Assembly: GCA_003993805.1 (NCBI GenBank)
Contig: RSEF01000031.1
Location: 23,401,108-23,465,107 of the forward strand
Direction: 5' to 3'
From: Himantopus leucocephalus
Taxonomy: Eukaryota > Chordata > Aves > Charadriiformes > Recurvirostridae
Length of the DNA: 64,000 nucleotides
Position 1 is the first letter of the stretch, and each line of letters opens with the position of its first letter. The notes under the pieces were generated by a model. That model saw only the letters and a program-made list of their open reading frames with translations, made no database searches and was not told the DNA's origin. Of this stretch, positions 27,859-41,722 are shown one piece after another. Position numbers and translations under genes: made by a program.

Positions 27859-27890
27859 NATGTCTGTTTTTTTTTTTTTTTTTTTTTTTT
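27859..27890. repeat. Ambiguous base and 24-bp T-tract
   Basis: A single unresolved base at 27859 precedes an uninterrupted T-run at 27867-27890. The run probably caused local base-calling trouble. It could be the reversed A-tail of a retroposed sequence, but the adjoining bases show no recognisable element. Confidence 0.8.
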
Positions 27891-29818
27891 AATTTTCAAG
27901 ATGCTTAGCTCTATGTTCTCTCACTGTTGAGTAATAGTTATGAGATTGGCTCAAACTACCAAGGGAGAGAAAAGAAAAAAAAAAAATCTAAACAGACTAC
28001 CTAAACACGGAGAAGACAAAAACATGCAGGTAGAGAGCAAAAGGCCAACACTATAATCTCTGCAACTAGTTTCCTTTGCCAGCAGCGTTTGGTTTTGTTT
28101 TTAATGAAGTGTTGCTCAATGTACTGAAATGCTTTCAGATGACTGTTACCCATTACTAAGCATCAGATCTCTGATAATGCATAAAATCTTGCTATTAGAC
28201 ACAGTTAAAGTTTTATCTTGCCTATACATAGTATAAAAAGCTTGGAAACCTCTCCTTACAAAATAACTTTCCATTCTTCCTGCATAAAAGTTGAATCAGG
28301 AGATTTATCTATTTTTCATTATAGCAGAGAAAAGATTATGGGACACCAGAGTTCTTATTTTACTTAGAGTTAACCAGTAGAAATATCTATATAAAAAGCT
28401 GAATTTCAAAAATTATCATAATCTCAAAGCATTAAGAAAAAAAAAATCTGTTACAAATTCAACAATCCACCAAATAAATCAAAACGGAAACAAAGCAGCT
28501 TGCATGCACATCCAGTACCCTGCCAGTCTCCAAGCACTTTTGGACAAGTAGTGCCTGCAATACATGCAGGAGATCTTCAATTTGGTGCCTATTGCACCAA
28601 AATGGCACAGCAGGCTCCCCTTTCTTATCTGTATGACAGGGAATACAATTCTACATGAAATTGGACATAAAATTAATTAATTAGTGTTCAGTGAATGCCA
28701 TCTTTAAAAAAAGTACAGGGTTATTTCTTTTGGGGTTTTGTTTTCCTTTTAAACTTTAATTCATTGTCTACAATAAGAGTTGACAGATCACTTTGGTGTT
28801 TTGCATAGGATAAATTCCAAAAATACACTGGTTGGTGTACACTACACTTCTGCACTAGGGTAAAACAGAGCCTTCCAAGTTAAAAAAGAAAACCAAACAG
28901 GTTGAACCAACCATTTGAGTTCTTGCTCCTTGAATCATTTTTGTCTGAGCTGTCAAGATGGCACAGGAGTAAGACAGTAGGAGCTCTCAAAAATTTTTGG
29001 TGGAGCCTGGTCTATTTGGAGCACACTCAGAACATGCCAAAAAATTTAACTAGATTGACTCATCATTTGGATAATGATCTCATCTGAATTGAAGCTGTGA
29101 AAATACCAAGTGACTTGAAATGACATCATTGCTGTTGCAAAATCTAGATGCCTTGTAGCTCTCCTAGAAAGAGGGCTTTGTTAGAAGACAGAGATGAGAG
29201 ACTCTTAAAGCAGATGCTCCTGAGGATGTGCCCAGAGGCCGGCTGGCACATGTGCACAGCTAGGTCAGAGGTGTTGGCGGTGCTGCGGCAGCCTCTTGGC
29301 AGCAGGCTGTCCTCTCCCAGCTGCAATTTGTGCCCCGTGCTCTTACTGGTGGTTCTGCCCTTGTAGGGCTGAGATCCATCTCAATTGCTCACCTCCGTAT
29401 TTTGAAAAACTTACCACATACCAGGCTTTGGTAGTGGAGCTGTCACTGCTGGCTTCATTGTTGGTGACATCTGCACTGCTGGTGATGCCTGCTTTGGTAT
29501 TGAGTCTTTTTGGAGCAATGTTTTAAGATGCTGCCTGAGCAGCTCTGGATAGAGCATGAGAAAACGTCGCTTATCTTTTACCAAAATTCACAGACTTACC
29601 TTGTCTGGAGTGGAAGAGACCTACAAAGATTGCAGCAGGAGAGATGAATGGCAATTGTCCTACTCCGTGTTCAAGGTGTGTGTCACTGACTACAGCACAC
29701 ACATTTGTTTACTGCACATGTTTTTCCCATGAAAGAAAACTACTTTGTTTCTTTTTTGCTACAATCAATATCTGCTATCCTATTCAGAGAAGGGAACATA
29801 AAGGGCAGAAGATATTAG

Positions 29819-30012
29819 ATGGACAAGTCATCCTTGTTTTTCTCAGTATGGTGCTGCTAAACAGTTATTTCTGAACAGTTTCAAAACCAAGCTTAGGATA
29901 TTTCCTGCCTTCTAAGCAATATTCGTATTTGCTCATCATGATCATACGGGCATGACTCTGCAGTGTGATGTAAAACTTCTATGAGTCTAGCAGCTGTACT
30001 GAACTCTTGAAT
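29819..30012 (+). repeat. Left arm of a 2.3-kb inverted repeat
   Basis: This 194-bp segment is the reverse complement of 31903-32097, with only three differences that I count: two substitutions and one single-base indel, about 98.5% identity. Homology stops sharply at the inner edge (CTTGAAT). At the outer edge it fades through a shared GCAGAAGA just outside ATGGACAAG. I see no target-site duplication around either arm and do not recognise the sequence as a known repeat family. Confidence 0.95.
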
Positions 30013-31902
30013 ACTTTTTCAAAATACATAGTTATAAAAGAAATAAATGAGTATTCACTTCACAGGGGCTAGCAAAAACTATCAGAAAAACTCTAAAGCA
30101 TTTTGAAGAGTTTGAGAAGAGTCTGTTTACCCAGGACACGCTCAGTATCTTGTCTCCCAACTGCAGGTTGAAATAAGAAATGGTGGGAACTGTGCAGCAA
30201 CATTGCACTCAATTGCCATATGCTGGAGCCAAATACTGCCAGTGCCAAATATTGCCAGCAGCACGTGCGCAGCCCTGATTCTCTTTGTTATTCCACAGAC
30301 AGTCTTGTACACGAGGGCTTAAAAGCAGTTGAAACTGCAATGAAATATGCTGCAAGAATAACAAGAATGCATATAGCTCCTTTCCCCAAATGTGGAAAAA
30401 CTTATATGTACCAGGTTTTGGTTTCTTTATGAGCTGTTACAATAAGATTGTATGAAAAGGTACTCGGCAAATTGGTTGGTTTGTAGAAAAAAAACCCAAC
30501 AAACATGACAGGTTTGGTTAGATTAGGCATGTGTGTCTGAAATGTAAAACTAACATGCTGGTCACAGTTATACCTAGTAAAACAATCCTCTCCCTTGCTT
30601 TCAAACCCATATTTATGTTTAAGTCTTTTTTTTTTTTTACAGGAAGCTATAAAAAGAAACAATACGCAGAAAGTTCTTAAACCACAAGCAAATGCAAGGA
30701 AGAGATAAGGTGAAATACTAAAAATAAATCTGGAGCAGTTGTGAGTTGGTGAGGAAGGAAAGTAACAGTAAAACATCCATGTCTTTATGCAAATATGGTT
30801 AAAAAGAAAATAAAGAAATAGGAATCAGCTGGTGAGAGGAAGAGCATGGTGGAACAAAGCACGCTATGGGAATGCAAACACAGGCTGTTACAATAACCTG
30901 CACAGGAAAGCTGCATGCCTCAGAGAAAGTCAATAGACTACTACTGTACTCAAAGACAATGAGAGTGTGCTAAAATATGAAGAGGAACAATAGAAATGAT
31001 GGGCATTCAGTTGCACCTGTGTGGGGACTGATGCAACTCGTTCATGCTCCAAGAGCCTGGCTGCTGAAGGGCAACTCAGAAAGCCTGCGCCATTCTCCAA
31101 GGAAACCCAGGAGGGCAGCTCAGCAGCACCACTGCCTCTTCGCAACACTGGAGTAAAATAAGCTCTGCCTGACCTGGGGCAGGTTTGACACAAGGTGTCC
31201 TTACTCCAGGTACCTCTGAGCTGCAGATGTTTTTACACCACTCACCAATACAAAAAAGGACATAACCAGTAGTCTTATAATACAAACATTAAATGATGAC
31301 CTAGGAAACATGATACTGCCTTTTATAAGAAGCTGTAGAAGAATGGCAGATAATTGAAATATGTGCAAAAGAATGGTCAGTGATGGCTTAACCTTTGAAA
31401 TTTCTTGGGGAATTTGTTAAAAGAAGTTTAATACAGAAGATTGGAATTTATCAAACATAGCAGTAACCTTTCAATATTGAAGAATGTAGTGCGGGGGGGG
31501 GGAATCAACCCAGCCTCAACTAAGACCAAGAAACAGGACACCTATGAACTCTTGTAAGCAATTATGTTAAGCCCATGAAGAACATGAGATTATGGAAATA
31601 AGTATAACCTTTCCACAGTTGTTCCTTTAGAATGACAGGCTAAAATCCAAAGCTTAAAGTACTATTTCTTTGGGAGGAAAAGATCAAGAAGGGTCTTGGG
31701 ACAAGCAGGCAGTTATCCCTCCATGCAATTTAAACTATATTTTGTCTCCTGAAAATACTTGGAACGCATGCACAGAAGAATGCTTTGAGTTGAAGACTAC
31801 TTGAGTTACGCTAAAACTGGATACATCTCTTTATCAGACTCCAAGAAAACCAGTTTCCTAAGGGTAGGCTACCACTGAAACTCATAACTGCGGGAGCAAT
31901 GC
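30013..31902. other. Spacer between the inverted-repeat arms
   Basis: The 1,890-bp spacer has no recognisable transposase, reverse transcriptase or cellular exon. It contains a T-tract near 30627-30640 and a 10-base G-run at 31493-31502. Short open frames here are unremarkable. Base composition resembles the surrounding intronic sequence. Confidence 0.7.
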
Positions 31903-32097
31903 ATTCAAGAGTTCAATACAGCTGCTAGGACTCATAGAAGTTTTACATCACACTGCAGAGTCATGCCCTTATGATCATGATGAGCAAATACGAATATTGC
32001 TTAGAAGGCAGGAAATATCCTAAGCTTGGTTTTGAAACTGTTCAGAAATAACTGTTTAGCAGCACCATACTGAGAAAAACAAGGATGACTTGTCCAT
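31903..32097 (-). repeat. Right arm of a 2.3-kb inverted repeat
   Basis: The 195-bp reverse-complement partner of 29819-30012. The three differences from the left arm are C/A in GATCATA(A/C)GGG, one extra C in GAGTC(C)TAGC, and T/C in TGTA(T/C)TGAA, read in left-arm orientation. If the region is transcribed as part of the LHFPL2 pre-mRNA, the arms could pair into a long duplex. Confidence 0.95.
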
Positions 32098-35000
32098 TTT
32101 CTCTTCTGCTTTCTGAGAGAGCTGAGAAAAAAGCATTCATTTAAGTTTGTTGGTACTGTACTTATGTGGTAGTTAATCACTCAAGAACAAGCAATGCCTT
32201 TGTAAGACAAATGAGGCATGGAAACAATTAACACAGAAAACCTCTATTTGCCTTTTTTCCTTCCCTGCCTTGGTAGACATAAGCTGTATTTGCATCCATA
32301 GTGGAAAACAGGGGATACTGCAACACTTCCATTACTGCACCTTTCTTAAAAGCACCTATGCTGATTTCAAAACTATAGTATAAACTCAGTTGATTAGGTA
32401 TGGTAGCATATAAAGAATACATCTTTTGTAAAAAGAATTATATTTAACCTGATAAAATTAAGCATTAGCATAGAGCAGATTTTTAAGTCTGACAATATTA
32501 CCACATATACGTCTAAATTAATTCAAAGTCATGCTCCACCACAGCGTCTCAGGGAGGTAAGTGTTATTCCAATAGTGATAAATTGTTATGCATGCTGTCA
32601 AACAGATGCACCATAAAAACCAAGCGAAAGTAGAGAACATGCCCCATCCACTTTTCCCCTACCAGCCATGAAAGTAAGAAACTGAAGCCCATTGGTTCCA
32701 ACAATAAAATCCAGGCAATGCATACTGGGGAGGAGTGATGGGGGTGTGTGTGTTTTGTTTTGTTTTATTTTGAAAAGATTTACTAGATACATTCTGTAGT
32801 AACTTGTCATGCATAAAATTATTTAGCTCCTACTTAAAATAAAATTGTGGCTTAAAGCGCAAAACAAATACAGACTATGACACTGATCTTTCAGCTGGTA
32901 AAATGCTTTCATGTACCCACCAAAATATTAAGACACAAATCACTTTGATTAGTGACTTTGTTTGAATTTGGTTCCCAGAAGAAACTAATACACAACATGA
33001 AGGCTGTAGATATATCAGACTTCTCAGCTACAGCAAAACTTTTGAAACAGCAAATACATTTGCATAGAGTTTTCTTTTTTCCTGAGCAGAAAGATTTCAT
33101 AGGATATACTTAGAAATGCTCAGTATCATTTAAAAATTCTAACTTCATTGCCAACAGTTTATGAACTCATCATTTCCATAAGGCTTGCCTTGCTATTTGA
33201 TCACAGGAATACAAGCTTCTTTTCAGCATTACAACTGTAATCTTAGAAACAAAACAACAAACTGACTCAGTTACTATGTTTTCACTTAGATCGGCTGGTA
33301 TTCAGGAAGTGAGACTCTGATTACTAATCATCTGAGAGAGCCCTTGAAATGATGAGTGACCTTTTAAAAGTTCAGAAGAATAAACATGTATCATGAAATC
33401 ACTGGGAAACAGCTTCTTAAAGAAAACAGGTAATGGAGAAATTTAGTTGAGGGTGAGTGTATCACTGCATGTCTGTCACATCCTGACTTTAATGTTTTGA
33501 AAACAAGGCTAAGCGCCAGCCCTCTCAAAAAACTAGGGATGCTTGGTTTTCCTCTTCACAATTAAAACCGATGCTTACATTATATTCATATTGCCCATAT
33601 GTGCTCTAACACTAAAAGACTATGTCAACAAATTCTTGTGCTGTGTTGCAATATTGTGAGCTGAGACAGTGGTTAACACTAAGTCCACCAAGCAGCTATC
33701 AGAAGGTACAAACAATTAGGGGCTTTCCAAGACTACATTTCAAAGAAACAGACGCACCTGAAAAGACAATGAAAAAAATACAGGAAGCTAAAACTGATTA
33801 AATCAAAGGTAACCTTTACAACCTCTCTCTCACTGTAAGGCAGACATGATCTTAAGTAGAGGAATTCAAGAGGCATCTCATTGAAGTAAGTCAGTAATTG
33901 GACCTACCTACAGCAATTACATATCATAAATACCATGAACTTGAAGCCTTTTTACACATATCAAGGACTATGAATTAGCTGATACCAATGAGATTAAATG
34001 AGGAAAAGGAAAAGTGTAGTAACAGAATACTGATGCATTTTGGAACAGTTTTGTTGCTTTCTCAGCCAGAAATGGTACACGGGAAGCAGATAATATTTTG
34101 CTGTACCTCAAGAATGTATGTGTTTGCTCAGATGTCCAGAAAATTACTGACAGATAGATCTGGAATGTTTCTGGTAAAGCAGGGGGGAAGGCGGGATGAA
34201 GGGACCAGAAGGCGTCCTACTTCAAAATTGTCCCATTCTCCCCTTCTCAGTCATAAGGAGGTGATGAATGATGGTTTGTTTTTATATTTAAAAAATAACT
34301 GAAGCATCCAGGAATCTGGAAATAGTGGTAACACAGAACACTACTCAGTTATTTCTTGAAAATACAACATAAAATAGCATGAAATCAAAGACGACAACAT
34401 TCAATGAGGGCAAGTAGCAGGAAAGAGAAATCAAGTCTATGAATACAGAGTGAAGAACAGGTAGCAGTATTCCAGAAAAGGATCCAACTTTAAAATGGGT
34501 CACAACTGAGTAGAAGTCAAAAGTATGACAAGATGACAAAGCAAAACTAAAAACTTGTAATTCAAGGACGTGTTGGCACTCTTACCAGGGCACAGAAGGA
34601 AGTGATTCCACACATTTTCAATGCACCCAGCTTTTTGCTTAACACTTTAGCTTAAGATGTAGATGAGACAAGAGAGACTAGAGGACAGCAACAACAATGG
34701 GCAGAGATCTTAAAAATGTGACAAATGACAGAAGATCCAAGGAGCCTTAATTTATATGTAAAAGTAGGTCTATAATATGGTATTAACTGAGGTAAGGAAT
34801 ACAACTAGGTTCCTAGAAACAGGGTTCACAAAGAGTGCATACACCCTTAATAGATGGATGCTTTATCCAACAAACAATTTTGTCCTTAAATACGAGACAC
34901 AAGCTAATTAGGGTACTTGGAAAAAACAACTGCATTGCTGAATAGAGCCGTAAGAAAATAGAACGGAACAGAAAAAATCCTGTGTGGGGTTAACATTCAA

Positions 35001-38000
35001 ATATCTGCATACAGACTTTCTCTACCCTTCTCCCAGTTTCAAGTTTCAGCAAGAGCTACAAAAGCAGCTGTGACTGGAGTTAAGCTTGCGTGGCTGGACA
35101 GAAGTGCAGTAAGAATTTCAGGGTGATCTGAAAAGAGCTTTCTTTTATGGTACAATCAGTCAAACTCAAGATTCATGCCCTTCACGTGGCCAGTCTATAA
35201 ACTACAGGACAATAAATCAACCAAATCAAAACAGGATGTGCAGGGCAGTTGCTGTGTTTCTAGAACACCTCCACTGGGATGCAGATGCAAGACACCCAGG
35301 GGGTTTTGCAGTAACTTCCAGCCCAGGTGATGCACATGCTCAGAACAGTCCAGAACTAATTATAAAACTGAATCCCATAACACAATCTGCTGTGTGGCTT
35401 TCTGGTGGCATCAGCAGCATGCTGTGGGAACCCGCAAGAAAAGCTCTGTATGCCATCACAACCCAAGGGTATTCTTCCTGAAGTTTTAGTTATACCAGCA
35501 CAGAGCTTCTCCACATTTCACCTGGTAACAGGTAAGGCTGCAGAAAGTAACTACGTAAGTGTAAGAAAAAAGTTCAACTGACACAGTTGTTTGTTGGAGC
35601 ATTTCAAGTTGAGTAAGGGCTTCTCTTTACAGGAAAGGGGAATGAAAGTTGTTGCAGTTCAGCCTAACACTCCAGCACAGGCTCCCTTTATCCACCAAAA
35701 TGTAAGTTCTGCCTTAGTACAGAGATTATTCAACACTTTCCACTCTTAAAACACATTTTCCTTGCTTACAACTTCGCCAAAATAGCAGTTTGGGCTGAAA
35801 CTTTCCACACCAGATGCCTGCCTGAGGCTGAATTTTCTTGCACAAGTTTCAGCCGAACAGTTCAGATGTTTTAGAAAATGAAGCTACATTTTTCAGCATT
35901 AAAAGCTTCTGGTGACCTTTTCTTCAAGAAGGAAAGACATTCCTGACAGATTTCAAATGCCTGTTAGCTTGATAGAGAAGTAAGACTTGTAATAGGTGAT
36001 AAAATCTTCTATTCTATCCGCTGGTATGTGACATTGAGGGGTGCACATCTACCCTGATTTGGCAGTTGTAAGCCTTTCCTAAGTTTGTCTAGTGACTCAA
36101 ACCTCCATAGAGCGCATCCTCACTTTGCACACCTTTCCCTCAAGCTGGAGTCCTGACCAGAACAGCAGAGCAGAGTCACCGTCCCTGGGGGACAACATGT
36201 GATTTCAATCAGCTGTGCACCATGACAGACCAGAGCTGGAATCAGAGCTGAAGACAGGGCGTGCTTTTCTGTCTCTTGCCAGTGACTGGGCTATGCAGAG
36301 GGCCAGGCTGGGGGGCTGCTTTGGAAGAAAACAGTGAAAGAGCTTTAAAAACTAAACCCAAAAAACCAACCCACCAAACAAACACACACAAACAATAAAA
36401 CCAACCACACCATGGCTGGAGACTGGGTGGGCTGACGGAATGAAGTGAGCTGGAAGAATACAGAGAATCTGGATCAGGGAGACAGGACACGCTGATGAAG
36501 AAACAGATAGGGTCTGTCCTGTGGGCACCCCAACTAGCCTACTCAGGGAAAGCGACTGGGTATTAATGATAAGAAGTGAAAAGCACCTAGAAGCATACAG
36601 AATTTATTTTGCACAAGCAACCTCAAAACCGTCATTTCCTTATTTTCTAAAACTCTGTATGACAGCATTCTTAAAGCTCCCTCATTCTGCATCTGCAATG
36701 CTACTTTAAAATGTCCACACGCACTATTGTGAAGAGCAAAGTTAGATGCTATAGCTGAGCCAGCCTAGCAGGGACTCCTTGGAGGCTAAACCTCACCTTT
36801 TCCTTCCTATTCCCCAGGTACATTTTCCTTCCACTTCTCTCAACCATTCTGGTGGCCACTGAATCCCTCCATGAGATCACTGAATCCACCAACCCAGCAA
36901 AAAGTTAACCCAGAAGAGAAGGGGAGGAAAGAAAACCCAGGAAGCAACCACAGAGGCATCTTCTCAGTAAGCAAGCTGAACTGGCTCCCAGTAAGGTGAG
37001 AAGCACCCCATCTGGCAGTGGGAAGGGGGCAGGACCACACAACAGGGAGTGGGTGGGGATGAGAGCAAGACCTCCCCCTTCTTTTCAAATAATGGCCTTC
37101 AGCATCACAAGTTGAAGGATATTTATTACAAAAATTACAGCGTGACATATCAAACAAAGCTTTAGAAGCAAGAATGCAGTTGGCTTACCTAAAGCTAAGC
37201 CATTATCTCCGTTTGTAGACAAGCGATGTTTCACAACAATTGGTTAAACCTCCCCCACCGATTGTGGCCCTTAGAAATAGAAGCTTCTTCTAGAAAACAT
37301 GACAAAACTATTGATATTTCTTTGTTCACAGTCACAACTCGGAGTCATGTGCTGAAATTATTTCACTTCAGCAATGTTTCAGTGACTCACAGGCTGGTGT
37401 GCAGTATATTCCCCACAAAGAACTCAGCTTTATTGTTTATCTCATATCTATTCTGTTTAAAAACAATATAGTTTTATTTAGTCTCTCTTATTTTTCTGCA
37501 GTTCAGACACACTAGTCCAATTGTACCCAGTGGGCACCCCGCCTACTTCAAGATTAAAACTAGAAAAATAATCCCTCTGTTTTCATTAAAAAGTTCTTCT
37601 TCCTTTACCCACATTACAACTGAACTCGTATTCAGACACTATACTCCCAACAAAGTTTTGAAGAGTTTTCTTTCTACCAATTTTTCCTAAACAACAGCCT
37701 GCCGACCCCACCCCAACCCCTGACAATTCTTGCAAAAATATACACTTAAACCCATCTCAAAAAAGATGCTTGCATTTGAAAATAACAGCAGCGAGGTGGT
37801 CAGAGAAGCAGCACCTCTGGCTCCAGACCAAACAGCCCAGCCTTCGTTTGGCTCTGACACTGAGCAGGAGGTCTGCTGTAACCACAGCCAGTGACTCTGG
37901 TGCTGGCACACCAGAAGCCATGTGGTCTCACCAGTCCCAAGACACTCATCGAAGTACCCTCGTGCTGGGCGAGACCCCCCCAAAGTTTCAGAGAGGCCTG

Positions 38001-38354
38001 GGGAGGTAAGATTCCCCAATACCATGGGCTCAGTGCAAGGACGCTAATTGTAAACGTGAAGCAACTGACCATCCTGGAGCATGCAGAAAGACGCGCACAA
38101 CTTGGCTTCCCAAATAGTTCCCTGCAGTTCAATCCTTACTTCACAGACACACAGATCTAGCTGTGGCCTCTTCCCCCTCCACGATCCTCCCAGACAGAGC
38201 TGGGTCTGAATCACAGATCTGCAGCATGAAGTGTCCCGGAGCGGGGAAGGGATTGCCACACCGCTCTCCAGCTACAGGCTAGCACCATTCATCACGCCAA
38301 CTAGACTAGAAAGATTAGACTTGTGCGCTGGAGAAAAAAGGAAAAGCAACAAAA

Positions 38355-38368
38355 ACACACACACACAC
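38355..38368. repeat. (AC)7 microsatellite
   Basis: Seven perfect AC units in non-coding sequence. Confidence 0.9.
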
Positions 38369-41300
38369 CAAGGGGTCTGCAGCAAGAATGAAAGATTCTT
38401 GCATCACATTCTTCTTATGCTGCATTCAGGGCCTATTTGGCCCACACTCTATTCCTGACCTCATCTACCATGACTATCCTCCAAATCCTGTCTCAAAGCT
38501 CATTTCCTCAAGGGAGCTCAACAGTTAGAAATTGCAGCTACACATGCACATTAAAAAAACCCTAAATATGCACAGACTGTCCAAGCAAGCTCTCAAAGAA
38601 TGAGCTTCCAGTTGGTTTAGTCATCCAGTTCCAGCAATCTACTTTGTTTCAGCCTGTTGTTCTTATCTTCAAGACATTAATTTTATTGCAGGATGCTTTC
38701 TGGGGGCAGAGCACTTTTGAAATCAGAACATCAGACACTAAATCCTGACGTGGGATTAATGAGAGGAGGGCTCTGTTGGAGGCTTCTCTGGGCTCTTGGA
38801 AGGTAAAATATACTTGTTGACAGCCTCCATCTCCTTCTAGACTGTCAAGTGCTGAGTGCTTTTATTACTACATACATAATTGTGAATACCTTTACTCTCA
38901 GTCATGTGAGTTGTGTATACTAATCCTAAATGCAAAACTCCATCCTCTCAGAGTTTTAAATAAGCAATATGAACACCTACATGTGAAAGTTCCAACTGCA
39001 ATAAATATGTAATTAAAAATTTTAATAAATGTTGCAAGTGTATATCATAAAGAAAAACAAAGTATGTCTGTAAGTGTCTGTAAGCACACAAAGTAAAGAA
39101 AGAAATGAGACTCAGCTTCCAGCAAATAATAAGAGCATTAGTAAATTTGTATTTAAAAAAAAAAAAATCACCTTTTCCTTTTTCCCTTCAGGAAGAGCTG
39201 ATACTAACTAAAGTAATTTGGTTTTCAGATAACAGACAGGAAAGAATTTCTCTGAGAGAGATGAAAGGATTTAGGTAACGCTGTATATACAATTAGAATT
39301 CCCAAATGTTTGCATCACTGGCAGTTCCTGCGGGTGCTGGGGGAAAGATTAAGCTTGATTAAATTGCAGATCGTGCAAGTTTATTTATGGACTCAGCTGT
39401 GAAACAGAGAATAAAATTCTATTTGAAACAAAGCTATTATCCATTAATCTGTTGGTAAAATATCTGGAGTCAGTTTCCCAATTATTTTCAACATAAAAAA
39501 CCCCATAGTTTTAATGTAAGCTGAGAAATAAATGAAGTCTCGTGAAAGTGTTTGACGGGGAAGTGAAGGGATAAGAGTCTGAAGTAGAGATTTCACTATT
39601 TGGCCAAAATACACGTGTGTGTCACATGGTTCTGATTCATGTAATGACCTATTCAAACTCAACTGTCACTTATTTTCAGCACTGATTACTTATTAGCACA
39701 TGCATTTTGTCATGACAAGATTTTGCTAACATGAAAATATTTCCTGAATAGTTTGGAAGCCCTACCAAATTCTAAGCCAGATGCCCAGAAGGTTTGATTG
39801 AAAAATTGAAATCCTAAGAAATTAACCCCCCAACAATGTATTTCAACAAAGAAACTGGAGGTCAGAGGCAGGAGGACATGGAAATTCAGCAGGACATTTC
39901 TTATAGTCCATTTTTCTCCTGAGACTGCCCAGGACCATAAGACAACCAGCTGTATTCCTATTCTTCATGGGGGACCTGAATGTACTCATTACTGATAAAG
40001 CAGGTTTCAACCCTGATCTAACAATACGAAATATAGACTTGAAAGGTATGTAAGAGTTTACTCTCAATTCCAGCAGAGGTATGGTTTAACTGGTTCAACC
40101 CACTTCCCACAATATTTTATAAAGAGGAAAGCTGTAAGAGAAAAATCTGAGGTGGACTTAGGTTTGACCCCCTCATTGCACCATGCTGCTGAGATCAAAA
40201 AGTTGCTTTTCCTACAAGAGTTCAGATAGTCCAAAAGCAAGTATTTCAGGAAGTTGGATTTAGACGCATTAAAAAAGATTGTCAAATTAACTCAAAATGT
40301 AGCTAAAAGAAAGGCTGCAGCTTTTGCTGCTAACTTGGCATGTGAGAACAACAAAAGCCCCAAAACAATTAAAATTACAAGCCAGAGCATGAAATATTCC
40401 AGCCTTTGATATTTTTTCGGTATTGTCTCAGTTTCTCTAGTCTTTTAAAGCACCATAAATTGCCTCTGTGCCAGAGAAGTTGCCTTTCCAACTCACAACT
40501 CTAAGGACTTGTTTATGTGAAATACACTGCTGAGTTAGCCTTCACCTCTCAGTTCTAATCATAAATTATACGGCCAGGCAGATTTCGTAAAAGCTTTTAG
40601 CACTGATTTAGCCAGAGATTGAAAAAAGAATGCTGAAATGGAAAGAAACACAATTATTGATGGAACATTCTCTTATTTAAGCCACGTGTTAAATATTTCA
40701 GTCATCCAGGCAAAAGACAGAAGTCAGCCTTTCCCAGTGTAATACAGACCGAAGAATTAAATTTGCAAAAAAAACTTTGAAAGTAATAAAGGGGTTTGTT
40801 CAGGGTAGAGCTAATTTGCAAGAACTGATCTTTGTGCACAGTATATGACAACACGGGAAGTGCTCTGAGGTGGCTTAAGCAGCCATTTGATGCCAAAAGT
40901 CCCAGGTTAATAGGTTAGCATGCCCAAAGTGTGTAAGATCCTATGTGAAAGTGAAGCTTTACACAGTATATTTGGGATATTTTCTCAGCCGTTCACCTCA
41001 TTCTTCTTAACAGAGGCCTCTGGCAGTAACAGGAGGAGAAGTACAACAGCTTCCCTTGCTTTCTTTTTTGTAATGCCAACGTCATTCGCGTAGCAGCCTA
41101 TAAGAATAAACTTTTTTAATTCTCCTTAGTCACATAATAAGCATACAAATGTGCCTGGGTTTTGTGGCTATAGCAATGAATCTCTGTTTTGCAGGATTAA
41201 AGATTATAGTGGGCTACTTAAAAAAAAACCCAACAAAAACAACAACCCACAGAAAACCCTTTTGAGAGAACTCTTCTTGCTATGAAGAGTCCTTCCAAGT

Positions 41301-41699
41301 GGAATTTCAATGCTTCCAACGTCCGCATTCTGAAAAACCATTCACAAAGCTGAAAACAACCCATTATTCTTTGACTGCAGCCATCAACTAGTCCTGAAAA
41401 ATGTTTGAAACAAATATGAAAAGAATATTCAAAATGCACCCAATTCAGTCAAGAGTTACTGCACTGCTTGCACACTTTCATTAGAACATATAGAGAATAT
41501 ATCCTCTCTAATCTCACAGAGTTAAAAGAAAGTGACATATGAAAAATATGTGCAGTAGTTTGAATAAAATTTATTCTCTAGTATAATAAGTTGTATTCAG
41601 CTATTAGACATGTTATTATGTATGTGAAGGGAAAATAATATTTTCATGGCCTTCGTAGCTCAACATTAATTCACTTCTTTCTTGGTACCTGTCCTTCTG

Positions 41700-41722
41700 A
41701 AAAAAAAAAAAAAAAAAAAAAA
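41700..41722. repeat. A-tract, 23 bp
   Basis: An uninterrupted A-run followed by TTAAGCTCC. It could be simple expansion or the tail of a retroposed sequence, but nothing upstream resembles a known element. Confidence 0.85.

Larger units (their letters stand above)
17074..29818 (-). other. Upstream non-coding sequence, probably LHFPL2 5' intron
   Basis: This 12.7-kb block lies 5' of the start-codon exon. Apart from a CR1 tail (19132-19271), a short ATAA-type microsatellite (23114-23133), a possible ancient repeat fragment (23369-23400) and a T-tract beside an N (27859-27890), I recognise nothing. The open frames are short, lack protein similarity, and have no consistent flanking splice sites. 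A GTAAGTA donor-like sequence on the minus strand (17269-17263) could end a noncoding exon only 190 bases upstream of the candidate acceptor, but nothing else supports that. Confidence 0.6.

Noticed and set aside
29144..29526. GC-richer segment with several frames, considered as a nested gene or retrocopy
   Set aside because: No protein similarity is recognisable on either strand, and there is no poly-A tail or flanking duplication.
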